NCBI GenBank assembly: GCA_937998875.1
Contig: CALLBO010000035.1
Span: forward strand, 88,776-152,775
Direction: 5' to 3'
From: an uncultured Granulosicoccaceae bacterium
Lineage (GTDB): Bacteria; Pseudomonadota; Gammaproteobacteria; Granulosicoccales; Granulosicoccaceae
Length of the DNA: 64,000 nt
The first letter of the stretch is position 1. Each line of letters starts with the position of its first letter. A program made the position numbers and the translations under genes. The notes below the pieces were generated by a model. It was not told where the DNA came from, made no database searches, and was given only the letters and a program-made list of their open reading frames with translations. This document shows, in pieces, positions 57,624 to 64,000 of this stretch.

Positions 57624-58586
57624 CTAAGACAAGTGGTGTTGTAACAGCTCACTTGCTCTCTGGCATAACCAGCTATTGCCAACGAACGGAATATTGCCAC
57701 TGATGAACGCCACGTGGCCTCCATGAGTAGTCAATTCAAAATCCACCGAATCGGATAACTGTTCGTTTGTCGGAATACACTTGCTGGTAAAGAACGGGTC
57801 ATCTTGTGACCACAGGATGTGCGTTGGTGTTCTGATGTTTACCAGGTCATCGAGCGTGCTTGCTTTGTTGTAGTAGTCGGTAACGCTATCAAAGCCATGT
57901 AGCGGTGCTGTAATCTGATGGTCGAACTGATAGAAACTGCTGATCGAAGAAAGGTCGAATTCATCCATGCCTAGCTGCGGGTATGCAGCATGCTTTGCAC
58001 GTACCGCATCTTTTAATTGAGTGATAAGCGCCTGCTGATAGATCTTTGAAAAACCTGTGCTCATACGTCTTGCCCCTTCGGAAAGCACTAGTGGCGGGCT
58101 GACCGACAGGGCAAATTGCAACGGGTTGTCTGGTGTGGTGCCGAGGTATTTCAAGAGCGCATTGCCGCCCAGAGAAAATCCTGCTGCAGCCATTAGTTTG
58201 TGCGGGTAGCGGTTTCTCAGTGTTTCGATGACGAACGCAATATCCTGAGTGTGGCCGCTGTGGTAGGAGCCGCGAGTTCTGTTTGGTTCTGTGCTGCAAC
58301 CTCTAAAATGCATCATCACCGCATGCATTCTCTTCTGACTTAAGTTGTGCATCAGAGATTGTATGTAGTGTGACTTTACTGAGCCGGTCAGTCCGTGAAA
58401 GATGATCACCAGCGGACCGTTGTTGTCTCCGGACCATGCAAGATCGAGAAAGTCATTGTCGGGTGTCGTCAATCTTTCGTTACTGGTTGCGGCTGCAGGT
58501 GTACGAAGAACTTTTGCCGCCCAAAGTGTTTGTGCATATGGATTACGAAGCCACCATGCTGGACGAAATTTACTCGAATAGATCAT
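57624..58586 (-). CDS. YheT-family alpha/beta hydrolase
   Basis: 320 aa. The nucleophile serine is in AAGFSLGGNALLKYLG, the acid in SQDDPFF and the histidine in THGGHVAFI. The opening RPAWWLRNPYAQTLW matches the YheT/ABHD1-3 group, as do HGLTGS and VMMHFRGCSTEPNR. ATG 58586 (MIYSSKF) is preferred over the in-frame start at 58646, since the latter lies before any conserved residue. Its start is divergent from surE. The enzymatic substrate of YheT is not established. Confidence 0.88.
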   Translation of the reverse strand: MIYSSKFRPAWWLRNPYAQTLWAAKVLRTPAAATSNERLTTPDNDFLDLAWSGDNNGPLVIIFHGLTGSVKSHYIQSLMHNLSQKRMHAVMMHFRGCSTEPNRTRGSYHSGHTQDIAFVIETLRNRYPHKLMAAAGFSLGGNALLKYLGTTPDNPLQFALSVSPPLVLSEGARRMSTGFSKIYQQALITQLKDAVRAKHAAYPQLGMDEFDLSSISSFYQFDHQITAPLHGFDSVTDYYNKASTLDDLVNIRTPTHILWSQDDPFFTSKCIPTNEQLSDSVDFELTTHGGHVAFISGNIPFVGNSWLCQRASELLQHHLS

Positions 58587-58651
58587 GTGACAGCGGGAAT
58601 CAAAAGATTGATCTTGGTAGAGTACGCGCTGAACAGATAAAAACAATAATA

Positions 58652-59401
58652 ATGAAAATTCTGATCTCTAACGATGATGGCTGGACTGCGCCAGGTATTG
58701 TCGCACTGGCTGATGCAGTGCAATCCTTCGCAGATATAAAAGTTGTTGCACCAGATAAAAACCGCAGTGCTGCGAGTAGCTCACTGACGCTGATGCAACC
58801 TCTCAGAGTAACCCAACAGAAACCGGACTGGTACAGCGTTGATGGTACGCCTGCTGACTGTGTTCTTCTGGCATTCAACGGATTGCTTAAATGGTCACCG
58901 GATATTGTCATCAGCGGTATCAATGCCGGACCAAATCTAGGTGATGATGTTGTCTATTCCGGTACAGTTGCAGCTGCCATGGAGGGCTACTTTCACGGCA
59001 TTCCAGGGTTTGCGTTTTCGTTGACCGACCCCTCTGACGGCTATGAAGTCGCGGCGCAAATTGCAGCAGACATTATTCAGAGTTCTGTGGCTAACGCTGC
59101 GAATATGGCGGGGTTGGTTAATGTCAACATACCAAACATAACCTCTGCTGCAACTGCGAAAATAACCGCAACGCGGCTTGGGCGGCGCGGGCGTATCCTG
59201 AGTGACTTTGTACATAAGGATCCGCGCGGCGAGAATATTTATTGGCTCGGCGCCGTTGGAGATCCCAAAGACGATGTCGACGGAACCGATTTTCATGCAA
59301 TCGCCAGTGGCGAGGTTTCGGTAACCCCGTTGTCTTACGACATGACCGACCACAATCGTATCGCACCTTTGAATCAAATCTTATCCGGAGGTGCTGTATG
59401 A
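58652..59401 (+). CDS. surE: 5'/3'-nucleotidase SurE
   Basis: Metal-dependent nucleotidase and exopolyphosphatase of the stationary-phase group. 249 aa. The metal aspartates D8 and D9 are in ISNDDGW, the phosphate-binding serines in NRSAASSSLTL, and the asparagine of the metal site in SGINAGPNLGDDVVYSGT. ATG 58652 is chosen by MKILISNDDG; an upstream in-frame start has no support. It overlaps pcm as ATGA. Confidence 0.95.
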   Translation: MKILISNDDGWTAPGIVALADAVQSFADIKVVAPDKNRSAASSSLTLMQPLRVTQQKPDWYSVDGTPADCVLLAFNGLLKWSPDIVISGINAGPNLGDDVVYSGTVAAAMEGYFHGIPGFAFSLTDPSDGYEVAAQIAADIIQSSVANAANMAGLVNVNIPNITSAATAKITATRLGRRGRILSDFVHKDPRGENIYWLGAVGDPKDDVDGTDFHAIASGEVSVTPLSYDMTDHNRIAPLNQILSGGAV

Positions 59402-60096
59402 ATATGGAAGCGCGAATTCAGGGCATTGGCATGACCTCTGTCAGAACCCGCCGACGGTTGGTTGAAAGGCTTCGGCAACAGGGTATTGCCAATGAAGATG
59501 TGTTGGCTGCATTTATTGATATGCCGCGCCACATGTTTGTAGATGAAGCCATGGAGTCGCGCGCCTATGAAGACTGCGCGCTGCCTATCGGGGAAGGGCA
59601 GACAATTTCGCAACCCTATGTTGTTGCACTGATGACCCAGTTGCTGCTTGAAAGTCAGGCGGTAGATAAAGACCTGTTTGGCAGCTCACCCGCGAAGGTG
59701 CTTGAAATAGGTACCGGCTCTGGTTTCCAGGCGGCGATCCTGTCGCTTTTTGTCGAAAGGGTCTTTACCGTTGAACGGGTGCGATCGCTTGCGCACCGTT
59801 GCAGCGGCAAGTTTGCGCAAATGGGCATTCGCAACGTCAGCTCCAGATACACCGACGGTTACGATGGCTGGGCTGCAGAAGCACCTTTTGATGCAATTGT
59901 GGTGACTGCGGCAATGGAGCAGGTGCCCGCGGAGTTGCTGGCACAATTGCGACCCGGCGGGGTTCTGATCGGGCCGGTTGGCCCACAGTCCGGAACGCAG
60001 CATTTGTCGGTAATTCGCCTGCGGCAGGATGGGGCGCTGCAAACCCGGCATGTCGCCCCGGTGCGATTTGTCCCGTTTCGGGCCGGAGTGTGTTGA
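59398..60096 (+). CDS. pcm: Protein-L-isoaspartate O-methyltransferase
   Basis: Repairs isoaspartyl residues in aged proteins using SAM. 232 aa. SAM motif I is VLEIGTGSGFQAAIL (about 100-114). Family blocks DMPRHMFVDEAM and GEGQTISQPYVVALMTQ and the C-terminal RLRQDG are present. GGAGGT at 59387-59392 precedes the ATG at 59398, which overlaps the surE stop by 4 bases. Confidence 0.95.
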   Translation: MNMEARIQGIGMTSVRTRRRLVERLRQQGIANEDVLAAFIDMPRHMFVDEAMESRAYEDCALPIGEGQTISQPYVVALMTQLLLESQAVDKDLFGSSPAKVLEIGTGSGFQAAILSLFVERVFTVERVRSLAHRCSGKFAQMGIRNVSSRYTDGYDGWAAEAPFDAIVVTAAMEQVPAELLAQLRPGGVLIGPVGPQSGTQHLSVIRLRQDGALQTRHVAPVRFVPFRAGVC

Positions 60097-60237
60097 ATCC
60101 AGTGTTGAACTGTTATGCCAGTGTTTTTGGCCGGTTTATGTCCGTAAAGGTTACAACTTTGTAGTAACTGGTTTAACAAGTGTCTGTTTGCCACTGTTTT
60201 AATTGCAGATTTTTCAATCCTGCCGTATAAATGGGCG

Positions 60238-60268
60238 GTCCGCTGGTGCTTACGCACCACCAGCGGAC
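60238..60268 (+). terminator. Terminator behind pcm
   Basis: GTCCGCTGGTG (60238-60248) pairs perfectly over 11 bp with CACCAGCGGAC (60258-60268), followed by TACTTTTA. It separates surE-pcm from nlpD-rpoS. The rest of 60097-60384 shows no gene. Confidence 0.7.
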
Positions 60269-60384
60269 TACTTTTACCGTTTCATCGCTGCTTCACCTGT
60301 GCCGCTGAGTAACTGCTTGTGGCATCAGCGGGTGTTTATTTTTAGCGGATGAACCTGAGCCTCTTTAAAAAATACAGGTTAAAA

Positions 60385-61446
60385 ATGAACAAGACACTGC
60401 TCGGCACCGCCCTGATTGCCCTATCTGGCACCGCATTCACCAGTGGCTGTGGAATTCTTGAAACACTGCCAACAGTCGAAATGCCGCAGATACGTTTCGA
60501 TTCAAACTCCTATGTTGTTCAACCGGGAGACACGCTGGATTCTGTTGCCAGTCGCTACAAGATCGATCCCGACTCGCTGCTGAGCATAAATTCACTGCAG
60601 CTGGCTGAGTTGATCCCCGGCCAGCGACTGGTGCTGCTTCGTGATGAAGAGGTCGCGTCAATGGCAGCAATGGCTAGCCGGACAAGCATCGGCAGTGCCG
60701 ATAACTCTGGCACTGGTAACTCAAGTTCTATCGGGGCGTCTGGCGTGGGTCAGACGGTTGTATTGCCAAACGCTACCCAGACTGTTTCATCGCGAACCAC
60801 TACAGATCAAGGTGTGATAACGACTGACGTTGTGCTGCCGCCGCAGGGCAGGGAAGAGATCGTAGCGGTTGTAGACGCACCCGCGGGCGATGCGCTTCTT
60901 GATGATGAGCCGCCGTTGTTTGTAGCTGACACTGAGTTAGCACCGAACCCGGTCAACAGGCCTGAAGGGTTTGAGACAATTGTGCAAACGGTAAGTGTCC
61001 CCTCCGCAGGCACTGTTGAAATTGTAGACGCCGCATCACCGTCACCAAGTAAGCGCATCACGGTAGATAGTGGTGCCGGCGGCTGGAACTGGCCGGTATT
61101 CGGTACCATTACGCGCGATTTTGACCTTCGAGAGATAAATCGCCAGGGACTGGACATTGATCCCGGGCCGGATGCTGCAGTACAGGCGGCTGCTGACGGA
61201 GAAGTGGTGTACAGCGGCAGAGATCTGGCGAGCTACGGTAATCTTGTCATCCTGCGGCATGACAATAACTTCCTCAGCGCCTATTCAAAAGTGGGTGACA
61301 TTTTTGTAGAGGAAAATCAAAAGGTTAAAGTTGGTCATGTCATCGCTTCTGCCGGTCAGAGTGAGTCTGGCAGCAACGAAGTACACTTTGAAATCCGCCG
61401 CAACGGCGAGCCTGTAAACCCTATTGACTATTTACCGGCGCGATAA
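60385..61446 (+). CDS. nlpD: Murein hydrolase activator NlpD
   Basis: Outer-membrane lipoprotein that activates AmiC-type amidases during division. 353 aa: lipoprotein signal ending TSG-C22, a LysM domain (about 42-90, YVVQPGDTLDSVASRYKID), a low-complexity Ser/Thr/Pro/Val region (about 95-235) and a C-terminal M23 domain (about 240-353, NWPVFGTITRDF). The catalytic His of active M23 enzymes is absent (RQGLDIDPG), as in NlpD. ATG 60385 has AGG six bases upstream; an in-frame ATG at 60349 is less likely. The promoter of rpoS may lie inside, as in E. coli. Confidence 0.92.
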   Translation: MNKTLLGTALIALSGTAFTSGCGILETLPTVEMPQIRFDSNSYVVQPGDTLDSVASRYKIDPDSLLSINSLQLAELIPGQRLVLLRDEEVASMAAMASRTSIGSADNSGTGNSSSIGASGVGQTVVLPNATQTVSSRTTTDQGVITTDVVLPPQGREEIVAVVDAPAGDALLDDEPPLFVADTELAPNPVNRPEGFETIVQTVSVPSAGTVEIVDAASPSPSKRITVDSGAGGWNWPVFGTITRDFDLREINRQGLDIDPGPDAAVQAAADGEVVYSGRDLASYGNLVILRHDNNFLSAYSKVGDIFVEENQKVKVGHVIASAGQSESGSNEVHFEIRRNGEPVNPIDYLPAR

Positions 61447-61452
61447 ACAGCA

Positions 61453-61532
61453 GTTGGCACAATACTTGCATCTATAATTATAACGAAGTTGCAAGTGTGC
61501 CAACATTGGCACCCCGGGTCGTAAGATCCGGG
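61453..61532 (+). promoter_or_regulatory. Two hairpins in the rpoS leader
   Basis: GTTGGCACA (61453-61461) plus CTTGCA pair with TGCAAG plus TGTGCCAAC (61490-61504), with a three-base bulge; the loop contains TATAAT (61473-61478). The second is ACCC-c-GGGTC with GATCCGGGT (about 61511-61532). No T-run follows. The leader after them is A-rich up to the ribosome site. Confidence 0.55.
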
Positions 61533-61588
61533 TAAGACTTCGCAAAAATAATAATAATAAAAATATAATTAATAATGCGGAGATTGAG

Positions 61589-62599
61589 ATGGGCCAGAGT
61601 GAACTAGCAGTATGGGATTCAACCGACGAACGTGTGAATCACAACACCCGTGAAGAAGACGTTGTAGACGAAGTGGAAAATGAGCAAGAGGAAGAAGAAA
61701 CTTTTGCCGACCAGCTACGACGAACCAAAGAAGCATCGCCAAGCAACAAAGCCAGATCGCGTGATATGGACGCGACCAGGCTGTACCTCAAAGAGATTGA
61801 ACATTCTCCGTTACTGACAGCGGATGAAGAAAAGAGCTATACGCGGCTGGCTCAAAAGGGCTGTGAAAAGTCTCGCGCAAAGATGATTGAGTGCAACCTG
61901 CGATTAGTAGTAAAGATCGCCAGGCGCTATTTAAATAGGGGTTTGACGCTTCTTGACCTTATAGAAGAAGGTAACCTCGGTTTAATTCATTCGGTTGAAA
62001 AGTTTGATCCTGAGCGGGGTTTTCGGTTCTCTACTTACGCTACCTGGTGGATCAGACAAACCATCGAACGCGCGTTAATGAATCAAACCCGTACCATCCG
62101 TTTGCCGATTCATGTAGTGAAAGAAATGAATGTCTATCTTAAAGCTGAGCGACGTTTGCAGCAGAAGATGGATAAAGAGCCCACAGCAGAAGATATTGCT
62201 GCCGAGTGCGAAAAGCCGGTTGCCGACGTCAAGCGACTGCTGGGCTTGCGGGATCGTGTATCTTCGGTTGATGTGTCACTTGGGCCGGACGGTGACCGAC
62301 CGCTGCTGGATATTATCCCGGATGAAAACAACCCGGATCCTGCCTGGAAACTACAGGATGACAGCACCCACAAGCAGATCAATAACTGGTTGATGAAGCT
62401 TGAGCCCAAGCATCGCGACGTGATTGTCAGACGCTTTGGCCTGCACGGCTACGAGCGTACTACGCTTGAAGATGTTGGTCGTGAGCTTGGTGTTACCCGT
62501 GAGCGCGTACGTCAGATACAGATGGAAGCGTTAAAAAAGCTGCGTCGAATCCTTGAAGGTAGTGGTTTTACCTGGGAAGCCCTGCTCGAAGGCGAGTAG
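61589..62599 (+). CDS. rpoS: RNA polymerase sigma factor RpoS
   Basis: Stationary-phase and general stress sigma factor. 336 aa. An acidic N-terminal stretch (about 22-40) precedes region 1.2 ([17 protein letters not shown]). Region 2 is intact with [19 protein letters not shown] and [18 protein letters not shown]. Region 4 has [21 protein letters not shown]. It follows nlpD, as is usual in gammaproteobacteria. GCGGAG lies before the ATG. Regulation through leader hairpins is likely but not shown. Confidence 0.96.
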   Translation: MGQSELAVWDSTDERVNHNTREEDVVDEVENEQEEEETFADQLRRTKEASPSNKARSRDMDATRLYLKEIEHSPLLTADEEKSYTRLAQKGCEKSRAKMIECNLRLVVKIARRYLNRGLTLLDLIEEGNLGLIHSVEKFDPERGFRFSTYATWWIRQTIERALMNQTRTIRLPIHVVKEMNVYLKAERRLQQKMDKEPTAEDIAAECEKPVADVKRLLGLRDRVSSVDVSLGPDGDRPLLDIIPDENNPDPAWKLQDDSTHKQINNWLMKLEPKHRDVIVRRFGLHGYERTTLEDVGRELGVTRERVRQIQMEALKKLRRILEGSGFTWEALLEGE

Positions 62600-62612
62600 C
62601 ATTGTAGGAAAA

Positions 62613-62647
62613 TTGACGGTGCGCCATGTTATTGGCGCATACGTCAA
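62613..62647 (+). terminator. Hairpin behind rpoS, probable 3' end
   Basis: TTGACG-g-TGCGCCA (62613-62626) pairs with TGGCGCA-ta-CGTCAA (62633-62647). No T-run follows directly; a T-rich stretch comes about 20 bases later. It may be a Rho-independent end or a stabilising stem. Confidence 0.5.
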
Positions 62648-62723
62648 ATTGGCGTCGTTGGTGTTTTTTATATGAACCGGGCACGTCTACGTGAATTCAC
62701 AAGCGTCAGTGGTTTCGCTTGAC

Positions 62724-62906
62724 TCACACCATCTTCATTAAAATAAGCACGAATACCACAACGCCACCCATCAACAACCCATAGGTCATCCAGTCATTAG
62801 AGGTGCCTTTGGGGCCGTGTTTGAATTGGTGTTTGGCAGCGGGCCACATGCGCCAGGCGAAGAACAACATCATCATCCCCAGTACTATCTTTAAGCCCAT
62901 TTCCAT
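62724..62906 (-). CDS. Small two-helix membrane protein, unknown
   Basis: 60 aa. Two hydrophobic segments (about 4-20 and 41-58) are joined by a basic loop with KHQFKHGPKGTSNDW. Family not recognised. The ATG at 62906 has a weak GGGAC upstream. It lies behind the terminator of the YccA-like gene, so it needs its own promoter. A shadow frame is possible but the two-helix pattern with a polar loop argues for a real gene. Confidence 0.5.
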   Translation of the reverse strand: MEMGLKIVLGMMMLFFAWRMWPAAKHQFKHGPKGTSNDWMTYGLLMGGVVVFVLILMKMV

Positions 62907-62929
62907 CGTTTTGTCCCGTCTTATCGCTC

Positions 62930-62956
62930 AAAAAAAACCCCGGCAGAACCGGGGTT
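62930..62956 (-). terminator. Terminator of the YccA-like gene
   Basis: On the minus strand: ACCCCGG-ttctg-CCGGGGT followed by eight Ts. It lies 51 bases behind the stop codon. Confidence 0.9.
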
Positions 62957-63007
62957 GATTGTATTCACTTCATTGGGCGTCTGGAGACGCCGTAAGAGTA
63001 GAGTGAA

Positions 63008-63670
63008 CTACTCGTCTCCACCCATACCCAACAGCAGCAGCAAGCTTTGGAAGATGTTGTAGATTGACAGGAAGAGACCAACGGTTGCCATTACATAGTT
63101 GGTTTCGCCACCGTTCACAATACGGCTGGTGTCATACAGAATGAATCCACTCATCAGCAAAATGATTGCAGCGGAGAGCATGATGCTCATCGCAGGCATA
63201 TTCAGGAATAAGTTGGCAACAAATGCCAGCAATACCACCATGAAGCCCGCGAACAGAAAGCCGCCAAGGAAAGAAAAATCTTTCTTTGTCACCAGTGCGA
63301 AAGCAGAAAGCCCCATAAAGATCACGCCAGTGCCGCCAAGAGCGGTGGCAACCATTGTTTGACCGTTAGAGGTGGCAAGGTAGTGATTCAGCATCGGGCC
63401 AAGTCCAATACCCAGTAAGCCGGTTACTGCAAACACCACGAGGATACCCTTTGAGGAGTTGGCGACTTTTGGCAGCACGAACCACAACAGACCCATGGCC
63501 GCTATGGAGCAGACCATGCCGGTCATGTGCGGCAAACGCAGAAAGTACGAAACACCAGCGGTGAACGCAGCGAAAAGCAGTGTCATAGAAAGCAGACGAT
63601 AAGTATCTCGCAATACTTTATTAGTACTGACTGCACTCGACGCTGCGCGATCTAACGATTGAATAGCCAA
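63008..63670 (-). CDS. BAX inhibitor-1 family protein, YccA-like
   Basis: 220 aa with seven membrane segments. Family marks: STNKVLRDTYRLLSMTL at the start, FSFLGGFLFAGF, and GGETNYVMATVGLFLSIYNIFQSLL at the end. YccA is a substrate and modulator of FtsH, so it links with hflKC in the same window. I chose a TTG at 63670, with GGAG six bases upstream, over an ATG at 63700, because it gives the family's N-terminus. Confidence 0.9.
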   Translation of the reverse strand: MAIQSLDRAASSAVSTNKVLRDTYRLLSMTLLFAAFTAGVSYFLRLPHMTGMVCSIAAMGLLWFVLPKVANSSKGILVVFAVTGLLGIGLGPMLNHYLATSNGQTMVATALGGTGVIFMGLSAFALVTKKDFSFLGGFLFAGFMVVLLAFVANLFLNMPAMSIMLSAAIILLMSGFILYDTSRIVNGGETNYVMATVGLFLSIYNIFQSLLLLLGMGGDE

Positions 63671-63863
63671 TTGAAGCTCCAGTTTTATATTTAAAAACAA
63701 TTAGTTAGGCAAGGAAAAGTACCAATGCCCGTGGGCTCTGCAGCCCGTATGGTGTAACAATAGGGACGTTATGTCCAAATTTCAATATCCAGCAGAGGGA
63801 CAAGCATGGCTTTTAGGCAAACATTTAAGTAGAATTCGGCCTCTTCGCACCACGCGAACCTTC

Positions 63864-63953
63864 GGAGAGTTGGCAGAGTGGTCGAATGCGGCGGTCTTGA
63901 AAACCGTTGACGGGTTAAACCGTCCGGGGGTTCGAATCCCTCACTCTCCGCCA
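63864..63953 (+). tRNA. tRNA-Ser(TGA)
   Basis: 90-nt class II tRNA with encoded CCA. The acceptor GGAGAGT pairs with ACTCTCC. The D-arm is TGGCAGAGTGGTCGAAT, the anticodon loop CTTGAAA with TGA at 63898-63900, a long variable arm (GACGGGTTAAACCGTC) and the T-arm GGGGGTTCGAATCCCTC. Confidence 0.97.
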
Positions 63954-64000
63954 ATTATCTGTTAGGTATCAGTTGCTTAAGTGCGATAATTGGGCCATTC

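Noticed and set aside
63771..63965. 64-aa open frame over tRNA-Ser
   Set aside because: The C-terminal half is the tRNA sequence in translation.

Overview
The window is a chromosomal segment of a gammaproteobacterium of moderate G+C, most likely a free-living, probably marine heterotroph. The evidence is two classical gammaproteobacterial gene orders: hfq-hflX-hflK-hflC-DUF2065-hisZ-purA-rnr-rlmB-rpsF-rpsR-rplI-dnaB-alr on the left and surE-pcm-nlpD-rpoS on the right. I cannot name a genus from the sequence. The non-pyrrolysine MttB homologue, GMC and iron-dependent dehydrogenases, a large sugar catabolic cluster and a formaldehyde dehydrogenase suit an organism that scavenges many small organic compounds.

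Layout. 1-1334: truncated propionyl-CoA synthetase (minus strand). 1699-17238: the housekeeping block, with a tRNA-Leu(CAG) between purA and rnr. 17455-18369: galU. 18459-24851: a loose catabolic group (MttB-type methyltransferase, periplasmic FKBP, GST, hydroxyacid-oxoacid transhydrogenase-like Fe-ADH, GMC oxidoreductase). 25157-27293: a repeat-built lipoprotein and a tandem pair of Lin0512 proteins. 27487-32601: CnoX-type thioredoxin, parE and an ABC exporter.

32661-48324 is the most distinctive part. Fourteen genes on the minus strand run in one direction: a thiolase-fold protein lacking its catalytic Cys and His, a DUF35 zinc-ribbon/OB protein, an acyl-CoA ligase, a GntR/UTRA regulator, a nucleoside-hydrolase-like protein, a four-gene YnjBCD-family ABC importer, a ketose 3-epimerase, DhaL and DhaK, a LacD-type aldolase and a FucI-like isomerase. 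A divergent MFS carrier faces the thiolase. The logical reading is a regulon that imports an unknown compound, isomerises and epimerises a sugar, phosphorylates it with DhaKL and cleaves it to DHAP plus an aldehyde. The same ATTTGTAAATAC operator-like sequence lies in the promoter region of the ABC importer and in the thiolase/MFS intergenic region, which ties the two halves together.

48347-62599: an outer-membrane barrel remnant, katG with a Fur-family regulator, a divergent MscS-like channel, an acetyltransferase, a coiled-coil protein, the class III alcohol dehydrogenase, tRNA-Arg(CCT), a PilZ protein, a small HTH gene plus Clp-N-domain gene whose promoter carries two GTCAAC-N4-GTTGAC palindromes and looks leaderless, a YheT hydrolase, then surE-pcm-nlpD-rpoS. 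The right end holds a 60-aa membrane protein, a YccA-like BAX inhibitor protein and tRNA-Ser(TGA). I saw no rRNA, insertion sequence, prophage or CRISPR array.
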